Position numbers and translations under genes: made by a program. From contig CAKZUK010000001.1 in NCBI GenBank assembly GCA_937921775.1, positions 88,429 to 152,428 on the forward strand: DNA of 64,000 nt, written 5' to 3'. A model generated the notes under the pieces. It worked only from the letters and a program-made list of their open reading frames with translations. It did no database searches and was not told where the DNA came from. This document shows positions 42,883 to 51,408 of the stretch, piece after piece; positions within the stretch are counted from its first letter, which is position 1, and every line of letters begins with the position of its first letter. The stretch comes from an uncultured Saprospiraceae bacterium. Lineage in GTDB: Bacteria; Bacteroidota; Bacteroidia; Chitinophagales; Saprospiraceae.

Positions 42883-43014
42883 ATGAATTTAAAAGCATCA
42901 AAAAAAATTACTAAACTAAATTTGGACCAGAAGCAGATTATCAAACCTGACAACTGTTCAAACATTAAAGGCGGGGGCTATTGGTGTTGCGTCCGTAATA
43001 AATGGATTCACTAA
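42883..43014 (+). CDS. 43-residue GG-leader peptide precursor candidate with Cys-Cys core
   Basis: Read by hand: ATG 42883, TAA 43012-43014. The leader is Lys-rich (MNLKASKKITKLNLDQKQII), then Cys25, then the junction NIKGGG (Gly30-Gly32), and a short core GYWCCVRNKWIH rich in aromatic and basic residues with adjacent Cys35-Cys36. This fits Bacteroidota GG-leader precursors of exported or modified peptides. A strong terminator starts 8 bases after the stop codon, so the peptide mRNA is short and probably abundant. Twelve bases after the terminator the TPR histidine kinase begins, on the same strand. No modification enzyme or peptidase exporter is near. It shares exact length and an I-S/T-K-L leader motif with the peptide at 17823. 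Confidence 0.65.
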   Translation: MNLKASKKITKLNLDQKQIIKPDNCSNIKGGGYWCCVRNKWIH

Positions 43015-43022
43015 ATAACACC

Positions 43023-43073
43023 AGAAATGAGCTACTTGTTACAGCTGTAGCTAAGTAGCTCATTTCTTTTTTT
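43023..43073 (+). terminator. Strong intrinsic terminator or attenuator between peptide and kinase
   Basis: A perfect 15-base stem (AGAAATGAGCTACTT with AAGTAGCTCATTTCT), a 15-base loop and a run of seven T. It ends 12 bases before the kinase ATG, leaving no visible TAnnTTTG promoter in between, so kinase expression probably depends on read-through. Confidence 0.85.
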
Positions 43074-43085
43074 CTAAATCTATAT

Positions 43086-45146
43086 ATGAAATATTCAACA
43101 TCGGTCATTCTTGTACTCTTTTTCTCAATTTCATTATATGGATCGGGAACACAGGTGGATAGTATCACCGCACCTAAGCTGTGGTTAGAACAACAGAATG
43201 AACTAGGAGAAAGATTGTTGAAGAGCAGTCATGATTTTAAAGAAGCAGTTGATATCTACAAATCTGCTTACAATTTTGCCGTCTCAAATGAGCTGTCTTC
43301 TCACCTTATAGACTTAACAGTCAATTATGGAATCGCCTTGTATAAAAATGGAGAAATACAAGAAGCTTATTCCATCCTACACGATGTCTTACCAAAGATC
43401 ATAAACGATAATTTAAAGTTAAAGGCGGATGTCAACCAAATTCTTGGTATGACACTGGTATTTCAAAACAAATTTTCGGAAGGTTATAAACACCAAATGG
43501 ATGCTTTGAAATACTATACCGATATGAAGGATTCTTCTGGTGTAATGAGTGTGTTTTACGATCTGGGAAACAACTTTGCTACACAGGGACAAAGTGAATT
43601 GGCACTAGAAAATTACGAAAAAGGAATTGCGATTGCTAAATCCCTAGAGGATGTAAAGATGACGATGTTTGGTATCACTGCATTAGGAGGTGCTTGGGCG
43701 GCACTTGGTGATCTTGAAAAAGCTTTAAAATATAGTAACGAAAGTATTGACTTAGCTAAACTGCTAAAAGATGATGAGGAGTTGGCTTGGGCTTCCATTA
43801 ACCAAGGACACATATTGGTGCAACTAGCTAAGTATGAGGATGCTGAGGTGTTTTTACAACAGGCATATGACCTTAGTTTTGTTATTGGCAACAAGCTATT
43901 GACGGGGTACTCTATAGAGCAAATGGCAGAACTAAAATTTAGACAAAACCATTTAGAGGAAGCGATTCAGCGTCTTGATGAAAGTTATAAAATTTATCAG
44001 GAACTTGGTCATACGAATAGTGTAAAAGAGGTGACGAAAAAGTATGCAGAGATTTATTTTAAACAAAAAAATTATATCAAGTACAAGGAATATACAGATC
44101 AGTATATAGCATTGAAAGACTCCTTGTACTCGAAAGAAATGATGGAGTCAATGGCAAGCCTTAAACAAGATTTCGAATACCATAAAATGGAACGCGAAAA
44201 TCAAATTGTTTTGTTGACCAAAGATCAGGAATTGGCTCAAGCCAAAGGCTATATTATTTGTGCGATTGTACTAGGTACATCGCTTGTTTTTATTTTACTA
44301 TTGATTTTATTATTTAGTAGAAACAAAGCAGCCAATGAGAAAAATGAAATTCTAAGAGCTAAAAACGCTGAGATATTACGACAAAATGAATCGCTGGTTA
44401 GTTCTAATGAAGATTTAGAAAAATTTGCTTACATCATTTCCCACGACCTTAAAGAACCGCTACGTAACATCAACGGATTTACAAAACTACTAAGTCGGAA
44501 ATTAAAAAAATATTCATTTGATGACAGCATTAGCGAGTATCTGCAATTTATTGTCAGTGGAACCGATCAAATGGGGGACTTGTTGACTGGCTTATTAGAT
44601 TACTCTAAAGTTGGTGTCAACAAAAGTGAGAAACAACTCATTAACCTCGATTCTATAGCACGAAAAGTAATTAACGGATTTAGAATCCAAATAGCAGAAA
44701 AGAATTGCGAAATTGAATTGCATGAACTGCCCAAGGTCTCTTGCAAAAATACACAGCTTAGTCAGGTATTTCAAAACCTACTTGCCAATGCCATCAAATT
44801 TGGACAGGATCAAGGAAATAAAATTATAATTGGAGCAAAAGACCTAGGGGATGAATATCAAATCTTTGTAAAAGACGAGGGGATTGGTATTGAAAGAAAA
44901 TATCAAGAAGATATTTTTGTGGTTTTCAAACGACTGCATGACCGTAAAGCATTTACTGGCTCAGGAATTGGATTGGCTACTTGCAAGAAAATTGTAGAAG
45001 ACCACGGAGGTCGTATATGGGTGAAGTCAGAAGAAGGAAAGGGATCTTGTTTTTATTTTACCTTACCAAAAATCCCATTAGATGATCCCCAAAATCCTAC
45101 CATTGAAAAGATAAATACCTCTCAACGTGATTTAGTAATTGCTTAA
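43086..45146 (+). CDS. TPR-containing sensor histidine kinase
   Basis: 686 residues. Signal peptide (TSVILVLFFSISLYGSG), then about eight TPR helix pairs at roughly 40-340 (for example YDLGNNFATQGQSELALENY, AWASINQGHILVQLAKYEDA) that would lie in the periplasm, a coiled stretch, a membrane span at about 395-416 (IICAIVLGTSLVFILLLILL), and a cytoplasmic kinase. The phosphorylated His is His453 in FAYIISHDLKEPLRN; the ATPase domain shows QNLLANAIKFG (N box), VKDEGIGI (G1) and FTGSGIGLATCKKIV (G2). No receiver domain and no adjacent response regulator. The signal and partner are unknown; the neighbouring peptide is an obvious candidate ligand. Confidence 0.9.
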   Translation: MKYSTSVILVLFFSISLYGSGTQVDSITAPKLWLEQQNELGERLLKSSHDFKEAVDIYKSAYNFAVSNELSSHLIDLTVNYGIALYKNGEIQEAYSILHDVLPKIINDNLKLKADVNQILGMTLVFQNKFSEGYKHQMDALKYYTDMKDSSGVMSVFYDLGNNFATQGQSELALENYEKGIAIAKSLEDVKMTMFGITALGGAWAALGDLEKALKYSNESIDLAKLLKDDEELAWASINQGHILVQLAKYEDAEVFLQQAYDLSFVIGNKLLTGYSIEQMAELKFRQNHLEEAIQRLDESYKIYQELGHTNSVKEVTKKYAEIYFKQKNYIKYKEYTDQYIALKDSLYSKEMMESMASLKQDFEYHKMERENQIVLLTKDQELAQAKGYIICAIVLGTSLVFILLLILLFSRNKAANEKNEILRAKNAEILRQNESLVSSNEDLEKFAYIISHDLKEPLRNINGFTKLLSRKLKKYSFDDSISEYLQFIVSGTDQMGDLLTGLLDYSKVGVNKSEKQLINLDSIARKVINGFRIQIAEKNCEIELHELPKVSCKNTQLSQVFQNLLANAIKFGQDQGNKIIIGAKDLGDEYQIFVKDEGIGIERKYQEDIFVVFKRLHDRKAFTGSGIGLATCKKIVEDHGGRIWVKSEEGKGSCFYFTLPKIPLDDPQNPTIEKINTSQRDLVIA

Positions 45147-45256
45147 TTCTAGTCTTATATTTATCAAGTTATTCTTAGCTTTTTGTATATTAGAGCCTGC
45201 ACGAGATTACAGCCTTTGTAACTCGCAGTCTTATAAAACTAAAATACAACAAAGCT

Positions 45257-46840
45257 ATGAACCTAATGAACCAGTCAAGCCATTCCTTTGCATTGTCAAG
45301 AATGCAATTTTTACCTTATCTTTTAATCTTATTCTGTTCTCTTATTTTTAAAGGAAATACCTTACAAGCACAGGTATTTGCAGTGGATGAAAACCAAGAT
45401 GGCGTTTCCCCAGTCTTAATATCTGGCAACTCAGCTCCACCAACTCTACAATCTCTTACTGTAGATGATTGTATTAGTATTGGAATTGTTGATTCAGGAG
45501 CGCCAATGGCTGCAATGAATCGCTTGATTAGTTTGGGATATTCGGATGTTACTTTAATCCCCCCAAACTCAGGCCTTACGGAATTTGAATCTTTTGATCT
45601 GCTCTTTCTCCCGGGCACCTGGGCTAGTGCTACTTCTGGCGACTTGTCTACGATCGAATCTAATGCGGCAGATTATATTAGCTATGTTGAACAGGGAGGT
45701 AGTCTCTATGTAGAACAACCAAATCCATATTTACAGCCGGGTTCTGTTGTTACACCGACCATTCTTCCATACCCAATTACATTTTACAATTCATATAACT
45801 CTGGTGATCATCCTCCAATTATCATTAATCCGAATCATGAAATATTGTTTGGTCTTGATGCAGAAGAATTATCAATTCCTGCTGATCAGATGACTGTCAT
45901 TGCACCAGAATATGAAATTCTGATAATAGGAGCAATTACTGGGAGCGCCTCATTAGTTGTCTTGGAATATGGAGAAGGAAAGATATTAGTTTGTACCTCA
46001 AATGTAAATCCAATTGCCAATACACCGATGAGCGACCAATACTTTCTTAGATTGATTCAATGGTTAGGATCGAGTATTACAGTTGATAATATTCAAGCTT
46101 GCGAAAGCTATACCTGGCTTGATGGCATTACCTATACTTCAGATAACAATACTGCTAGTGTTATTTTGGATGGGACAGATGGTTGTGATTCTATTGTTAA
46201 CCTAAATCTCACAATCAACTTCGATAGTTCAGAAGGAGTCGATCTTATCTCTGATTGTGGTCCTTATACTTGGATTGATGGTATCAGCTACGAGACTAGT
46301 AATAATACCGCAAGTTTCACACTCATCAATGCTGGAGGATGTGATAGTATCGTTTCACTTGATCTTACGATCACTGGGCCTGATGTTACCATCTCGCAAA
46401 ATGGACAATTACTTACAGCTGGAAGCACAGGTGCAACTTATCAATGGCTGGAATGCGAAAATGGTTTTACACCAATACCCGGAGCTACGGATCAAAATTA
46501 TTCAGTTTCCACCGATGGAGGCTATGCTGTCATTGTTACCCAAAATGGTTGTACCGATACTTCTGACTGTGTTGTCGTGTTGTTGAATGGAGTGGATAAC
46601 CCCTTGTTGGAAAAAGTTTCAATATTTCCAAATCCTACAGACGGCCAGTTGACGATTGATTTTGGTCAACTGGATCAGCCTGCCGTAAAAGTGTATTCTG
46701 CTCTTGGGCAATTAGTTTTTGCAAAAGAGAAAATAGGCAAACGTTTATTAGAATTTGACTTGGGAGATGTGGCTGGCGTTTATTTTGTGGAGGTTCTTGT
46801 GGAAGGCGACTTGAAGGCTTTTCGTGTGATCTTAGAGTAA
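45257..46840 (+). CDS. T9SS-exported protein with GATase-like domain and tandem repeats
   Basis: 527 residues; a second ATG at 45302 would give a more compact signal peptide (MQFLPYLLILFCSLIFKGN). Residues about 75-285 resemble a class I glutamine-amidotransferase/ThuA-like Rossmann fold (IGIVDSGAPMAAMNRLISLG, FDLLFLPGTWAS, DYISYVEQGGSLYVE), without the catalytic Cys. Then follow two copies of a 60-residue repeat (CESYTWLDGITYTSDNNTAS and CGPYTWIDGISYETSNNTAS, each ending GCDSIV-x-L-x-LTI), an Ig-like segment (GSTGATYQWLECENG), and a T9SS sorting domain (IFPNPTDGQLTIDF). Surface adhesin or filament-like protein is the best guess. Confidence 0.78.
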   Translation: MNLMNQSSHSFALSRMQFLPYLLILFCSLIFKGNTLQAQVFAVDENQDGVSPVLISGNSAPPTLQSLTVDDCISIGIVDSGAPMAAMNRLISLGYSDVTLIPPNSGLTEFESFDLLFLPGTWASATSGDLSTIESNAADYISYVEQGGSLYVEQPNPYLQPGSVVTPTILPYPITFYNSYNSGDHPPIIINPNHEILFGLDAEELSIPADQMTVIAPEYEILIIGAITGSASLVVLEYGEGKILVCTSNVNPIANTPMSDQYFLRLIQWLGSSITVDNIQACESYTWLDGITYTSDNNTASVILDGTDGCDSIVNLNLTINFDSSEGVDLISDCGPYTWIDGISYETSNNTASFTLINAGGCDSIVSLDLTITGPDVTISQNGQLLTAGSTGATYQWLECENGFTPIPGATDQNYSVSTDGGYAVIVTQNGCTDTSDCVVVLLNGVDNPLLEKVSIFPNPTDGQLTIDFGQLDQPAVKVYSALGQLVFAKEKIGKRLLEFDLGDVAGVYFVEVLVEGDLKAFRVILE

Positions 46841-46853
46841 CTTTATAAATAAA

Positions 46854-46895
46854 TTGAACCTGCCCTTGCCATGAGGCCGGCAAAGGCAGGTTCAA
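46854..46895 (-). terminator. Terminator between convergent genes
   Basis: TTGAACCTGCC-type arms at 46854-46870 and 46879-46895 pair over 17 bases (one G-T wobble). On the minus strand the hairpin is followed by TTTATTTAT, consistent with stopping the TonB receptor transcript; on the plus strand only A follows. Confidence 0.65.
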
Positions 46896-46905
46896 AAAAA
46901 TCTTA

Positions 46906-49410
46906 TTAATTCCCTTGGCCACCTCCCTGTTGACCACCATCACCACCACCTTTCTGGTCATCATTATTAATCTTAGAACGACTCTTTTTGGCTTTAAAGT
47001 CAAGCTTTCCAAAAGTATACTTAAAGTTTAAACCAAAAGATCTGAAAGGAATTTTAAATTCAGATTTTTGATAAAAATCGTCATCCTTTAATTCTGTTCT
47101 GAATATTTTACTTCTTGTAAATGGATCGACAATTCGAATACCTAAACTCGCACGTTTGTTCCAAAATTGCTTTTGAAAACCAAGGCTTGTCATCCAAAAT
47201 GAAGTCTTCTCTCCTTGAAGGGTACGCTCCTTTGCACGATAAAACCCAAAGGCTTCGGCTTTCCAGCCTTTCTTAAAATCATAAGAAGTACTAGCAAAAA
47301 AATTGTATTGCAAACCATCATTGGTCACGCTGTAATTTTCAATATCACTTTCAGCATTGTAGGTGAAAATGTTGAAGTTTCCTCGAACAGTCCAGACCTT
47401 ATTGAAAGTCTTAGAGATAAATGTATTGAAGCCAATTGAGTTGTTGGTGCCAATGTTTTGATAAACGGATTCAGCTACTCCTTCGTCATCGACAATGACG
47501 ATGCTCTCGATAAGGTCTTGCGTGTTTTTATAAAAAAGAGAGCTACTAAGGACTAGACCTTTGATAAATGTATTATAACCCAACTCCACTTGATGGACCA
47601 ACTCGGGTTCCAGCTCTGGATTACCTTGGGAAACGTTTCTTCGATCAATATCATTCCGATAAGGATTGATATAGAAAAGACTTGGTCGTTGAATACGTTG
47701 GTTATAACTTAACTTGACAGTCGAAAACATATTGGTTTTCTTAGAGATAATAACACTCGGTAGCCAGTTGTCATAAGAATTGTCAAAAGGGTCAAGTTGA
47801 GATTCGAACTCTCCACCAATACCCGTATGCTCATAACGCACACCTGCAATGATTCCAATGTCCTTTGGAAGATTGAATGTGAAAGAAGTATAGGCCGCAT
47901 AAACATCTTGTTCATAGTCAAAAACATTTGTTCGTGTCGGATCGGAAATATACTCATCCAAGTCAGCGTCAAGTTGATCAAATTTATAGTCACTGTTGAT
48001 TCGGCGAATGACGGCTTTAGTTCCAATCTCAAGTTTTACTTTTTCCCCGAAAGGGTGAACGTAATCAATCTGACCAGTGTATTCTTTGTTGTTACCTTGA
48101 TTCTCTTGTCGTTCTACAAAATCAAGAACAGAAGCGTTGCTACTTGAAGTGATGTCACTGTCGAGGTTACTTACATTTCCATTTAATAAAAATGCGGCAG
48201 TAAATTCTCGGCCTTCTTCTGCAAAGGTACGACGATAATCAGTAGACCAATCAAAGCCACCTCTCAGCGTTTTTCCATCCGAGTCACGACTTGTCATTTC
48301 AGAAAACAATTGGTTGACATCTGGAATATAGGTTGCTGGATTCGAAGATTCTGTGTTAAACGCAAAGCCTCTAAAGTTGATGGAGGAAGATATGTTTTGA
48401 TAAGCATTGATATCATAATTGAGGCCACCATTTCCGAAGAAACCAGTTCGAGAGGAGGTGGTGACAGCAGATTGAGTATAGCTGGAAATTAATTGTTCTC
48501 CGTCAAAATCTTCTCTGATAAACGAGAGATTTCCATCATTGGGCCAAGAATGCCAGAAGCCAGTATTCGCGTTGAAGCCGAGTCGGCCTTTAGTTGCATT
48601 GATACCAATGTTACCATTGTTTTGGCGAGTTCCTAAGGAGCCGTTGACGGAGACATTGTAGCCTTGTACCTGTTTTTTTTGAGTGATGATATTGATGATA
48701 CCGCCGGAGCCTTCACCATCATATTTAGCAGAAGGGGAGGTGATGACTTCCACACTTTTGATCTGATCCGCAGGAATCATTTTTAGTGCATCAGCTGTTC
48801 CGTTGGCAAACATTCCTGATGGTTTTCCATTGATCAATATTTGTAAATTTTGAGACCCTCTTAGTGAGACATTTCCTTCCAAGTCAACAGAGAGCATTGG
48901 GACTTTACGGAGTACATCACTGGCATCGCCACCTGCGTTGGTGACGTCCTTGTCTGCGTTGTAAACTATTTTATCAATTTTGGTTTCAACCAAAGGTGCT
49001 TCTTCCACTACTTCTATTTCAGAAAGGGTAAGATTATCTTGTTCGAGCGCAATCGTTCCAGCACTAAAATCTGGTTTTCCAAGAGTTAGGTTCACCTCCG
49101 AAATCTCTTTAGTGAGATAGCCTAAGAAAGAGACGCTTAGGGTGTAGGTTCCTGTTGGAACATCTTTGATTTTGAACTTTCCTTTTTCGTCGGTAATGTT
49201 TCCGTTGACCTGCTTTTGGGTCTTAGTGTCTGTCAAAACCACAGTAGCATAAGCTACAGGTTTATTTTGTGGATCGAGGACTTTTCCGGTGATTTTTCCT
49301 TTGATGCTCTTTTCCTTTTTTTTCCATTTGCCGCCACCGCCACCTGGGTACTGAGCGGATAGGGAAGTAGAGAAGACTAATACGAGGAGGAGTAAAAGTG
49401 TTTGTTTCAT
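46906..49410 (-). CDS. TonB-dependent outer-membrane receptor (CarboxypepD_reg-like)
   Basis: 834 residues. Signal peptide (QTLLLLLVLVFSTSLSAQ), a carboxypeptidase-like domain (GKITGKVLDPQNKPVAYATV, LSVSFLGY) at about 38-115, a plug domain (ADKDVTNAGGDASDVLRKVP, SLRGSQNLQILINGKPSG, EVITSPSAKYDGEGSGGIIN), and a long beta-barrel of the OMP_b-brl_3 type (QNISSSINFRGFAFN, LSYNQRIQRPSLFYINPYRND). After the last strand (LNFKYTFGKLDF) there is a Lys/Gly/Gln-rich tail, usual in this group. Imports an unknown large substrate with TonB energy. No SusD-like gene is adjacent, so not a sugar-utilisation pair. Confidence 0.92.
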   Translation of the reverse strand: MKQTLLLLLVLVFSTSLSAQYPGGGGGKWKKKEKSIKGKITGKVLDPQNKPVAYATVVLTDTKTQKQVNGNITDEKGKFKIKDVPTGTYTLSVSFLGYLTKEISEVNLTLGKPDFSAGTIALEQDNLTLSEIEVVEEAPLVETKIDKIVYNADKDVTNAGGDASDVLRKVPMLSVDLEGNVSLRGSQNLQILINGKPSGMFANGTADALKMIPADQIKSVEVITSPSAKYDGEGSGGIINIITQKKQVQGYNVSVNGSLGTRQNNGNIGINATKGRLGFNANTGFWHSWPNDGNLSFIREDFDGEQLISSYTQSAVTTSSRTGFFGNGGLNYDINAYQNISSSINFRGFAFNTESSNPATYIPDVNQLFSEMTSRDSDGKTLRGGFDWSTDYRRTFAEEGREFTAAFLLNGNVSNLDSDITSSSNASVLDFVERQENQGNNKEYTGQIDYVHPFGEKVKLEIGTKAVIRRINSDYKFDQLDADLDEYISDPTRTNVFDYEQDVYAAYTSFTFNLPKDIGIIAGVRYEHTGIGGEFESQLDPFDNSYDNWLPSVIISKKTNMFSTVKLSYNQRIQRPSLFYINPYRNDIDRRNVSQGNPELEPELVHQVELGYNTFIKGLVLSSSLFYKNTQDLIESIVIVDDEGVAESVYQNIGTNNSIGFNTFISKTFNKVWTVRGNFNIFTYNAESDIENYSVTNDGLQYNFFASTSYDFKKGWKAEAFGFYRAKERTLQGEKTSFWMTSLGFQKQFWNKRASLGIRIVDPFTRSKIFRTELKDDDFYQKSEFKIPFRSFGLNFKYTFGKLDFKAKKSRSKINNDDQKGGGDGGQQGGGQGN

Positions 49411-49768
49411 GCTGTGCGTGATGGTTTTAAGTTTTTCCTAATAGAGAAGCTGCTTTAAGTAATGCAAAGATTAAGACAAAATGTAAGCTTCATTGTTCAT
49501 TTAGAATGATGAAACGTATGATAAATGCTCACTATGCTAAGTTAAGTTGAATTTCAATGAATTTACTTATTGTTAGTCTGATAAAAAGTGGGGTCGGTCG
49601 AAATGGGAAGGAAAGGTAGATTTTATTTTATCATTGTGTTCTTTTACGGAATTTGTCAAAGAACCATTATGGAAAAGTAAAATTTAGTCTTTTCATAAAG
49701 TTTAACTATTTATTAGTTCTAAATCCAATATCTTTGCAGTCTTATTTCAAATTAAAATAAATTAAAAA
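49411..49768. other. Divergent promoter region
   Basis: 358 bases between the TonB receptor and the lipoprotein gene, which are divergent. It contains the plus-strand promoter at 49729 and an AATCTTTG (one mismatch to consensus) near 49464 on the minus strand. No coding frame or repeat is seen. Confidence 0.5.
49729..49736 (+). promoter_or_regulatory. Promoter of the lipoprotein gene
   Basis: TATCTTTG, exact TAnnTTTG, 32 bases before the ATG at 49769. Confidence 0.6.
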
Positions 49769-50302
49769 ATGTTTAAACTCAAACAATTGAAATGGAGCTT
49801 ATTGCTTTGTGCTGCTCTATTTTCAACATTAAGTTTTACTGCTTGTGGTGGTGACGACGGTGATGATCCGGAACCAGAAGATACTTGTGTGCCTGAATTT
49901 GCAAGTGCAGTTGCTACAGGTTCTTTTATGGGGACTGCTTATACAATAGTAGAAGGAACGGCTGAAGAGGATTTTGCAGATGCAAATAATTATAGATTCA
50001 ATTTATATGGAGAGGCCGTAATGGGGGATCCTTGTGATGGTTTCAACTTTGATAAGCCAAAGTTATCTATCATTTTTTCTATTCCTAAGGAGGTAGGTGT
50101 CTACAATCTTGGAGTAGCTGCTGGTAACACAGTAACGTTTAATGATGCGACAGTTGTGAACGAGGTGAATGCAGATATTGCGACTTGTGGTGGTGTTGAA
50201 ATTTTATCCGTAACTGCAACAGAAATAACTGGAAGAATTGACGCTTTTGCAAATTCAACGAGTGATTTGAACGGTACATTTACTGTGGCGCTTTGTCCAT
50301 AA
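49769..50302 (+). CDS. Lipoprotein of unknown function
   Basis: 177 residues with a lipoprotein signal (WSLLLCAALFSTLSFTAC) followed by the acidic linker GGDDGDDPEPED that is typical of surface-exposed Bacteroidota lipoproteins. The body is beta-rich with paired Cys (EDTCVPEF, MGDPCDGF, IATCGGVE) and a closing NGTFTVALCP strand. The pattern suggests a small domain fixed by disulfides. Function unknown. Promoter 32 bases upstream, terminator 20 bases downstream: monocistronic. Confidence 0.68.
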   Translation: MFKLKQLKWSLLLCAALFSTLSFTACGGDDGDDPEPEDTCVPEFASAVATGSFMGTAYTIVEGTAEEDFADANNYRFNLYGEAVMGDPCDGFNFDKPKLSIIFSIPKEVGVYNLGVAAGNTVTFNDATVVNEVNADIATCGGVEILSVTATEITGRIDAFANSTSDLNGTFTVALCP

Positions 50303-50322
50303 GCGATAAAGTGTAAAGAAAA

Positions 50323-50368
50323 AAATACGGAAGCCGGTGCTAGTAAATAGCCTCGGCTTTTGTATTTT
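50323..50368 (+). terminator. Terminator of the lipoprotein gene
   Basis: AAATACGGAAGCCG pairs with CGGCTTTTGTATTT over 14 bases (two G-T wobbles); TTTTG follows. It is preceded by A residues, so it may act in both directions. Confidence 0.65.
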
Positions 50369-50478
50369 GTGTGATGCGTTTAATATACTTGAATTTGATA
50401 ATTCAGCTTATTGTAACTTGGATAGGGATGATGAAAGAACGGATGTATGTTTAGCTTTGTTCGAAAACAAAAAAAAAT

Positions 50479-50610
50479 ATGACAAAGATTTCTTTTTTAC
50501 TATTATTTATTTCGGTTAGCATTATAGAACTGCTTGTTCTATTTGGTTTTATGATCGTGGTGGTTTTTATTATTAATGTGATTCGAAATAATAAGGAGGA
50601 TCATTTTTAA
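50479..50610 (+). CDS. Possible 43-residue single-span membrane protein
   Basis: Read by hand: ATG at 50479, TAA at 50608-50610. The product has a short polar start (MTKIS), a long hydrophobic stretch (FLLLFISVSIIELLVLFGFM and VVVFIIN) and a charged end (VIRNNKEDHF). Composition and length fit a real small membrane protein; no family is recognised, and an A-rich run precedes the start. It could be a chance frame. Confidence 0.4.
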   Translation: MTKISFLLLFISVSIIELLVLFGFMIVVVFIINVIRNNKEDHF

Positions 50611-50743
50611 CTAGAACCAGATGATTTGTCGATTTTACCTGTGATGTAATGATTGCCTTTTGAGAAAGCAAAGCCTTCTAGTTTGCCAACTTAAGTTACA
50701 TAGATAATTTACTACCTTAGTTCAAAATAATTCAATAAAATTA

Positions 50744-51313
50744 ATGGTCAAAAAAATAGCTCTTACACTAATGTCCGTTTTTCTTATTTTACAAACGTAC
50801 AAATTGATGGCAAAGATTGATGAGTTTGAAATAGAGTCTTTGGCTTTGACCATCTTCATTGCTTGGATTATCAATATGTTTGTTACTGGGATTTTTGGTT
50901 TTGCAGGTTTTGCTTGGCCAACGGAACGATTGATGCCCAATGCTTATTATCGAATCAGAGCGCCACGAAAGTTAAAGAAATTATGTAAACTAGTCGGGGT
51001 AGAAAGCTTTCGGAAAATGTTGTTGGCTACGCTATGGAGAAGTAAGGAACTAAGGGCTAAGCATTTTGATGGAACAGCAAGTGGAATTACCAATTTTGAT
51101 GTACAATCGAAAAAGTCTGAGTTTGGACATGTTATTCCCTTGATTCTTTTGACTTTTATTGCTGTTTATTTGATTGTTATTGGAAAAGTGGTATTAGGAA
51201 TTATCACTTTAGGCTTCAATCTTTTGGGTAATCTTTATCCAGTTCTTTTGCAGCGGCATCATCGGATGCGCTTGGATGTTTTGAAGCGAAGATATGCATC
51301 TAAAGGGCTTTGA
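50744..51313 (+). CDS. Membrane protein resembling carotenoid glycoside acyltransferase (CrtO type)
   Basis: 189 residues with four hydrophobic spans (IALTLMSVFLILQTYKL, LALTIFIAWIINMFVTG, VIPLILLTFIAVYLIVIGKV and LGIITLGFNLLGNLYPVLLQ). The segment WPTERLMPNAYYRIRAPRKL, KLCKLVGVESFRKMLLATLW and the closing NLYPVLLQRHHRMRLDVLKRR resemble the glycosyl-diaponeurosporenoate acyltransferase family, but carotenoid genes are absent here, so the activity is a weak inference. Single gene. Confidence 0.55.
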   Translation: MVKKIALTLMSVFLILQTYKLMAKIDEFEIESLALTIFIAWIINMFVTGIFGFAGFAWPTERLMPNAYYRIRAPRKLKKLCKLVGVESFRKMLLATLWRSKELRAKHFDGTASGITNFDVQSKKSEFGHVIPLILLTFIAVYLIVIGKVVLGIITLGFNLLGNLYPVLLQRHHRMRLDVLKRRYASKGL

Positions 51314-51408
51314 AAATGAAATTACAAGTAAATATTGCTCCACCAAAAGATGGTTGGATCTGTTAATATTCGCTTTTCTTCTGGCGCCAATCTCTAATCT
51401 AATCTTTT

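Noticed and set aside
46635-47012. 125-codon minus-strand frame at the receptor end
   Set aside because: Shifted frame of the TonB receptor tail and the convergent T9SS gene; crosses the terminator.
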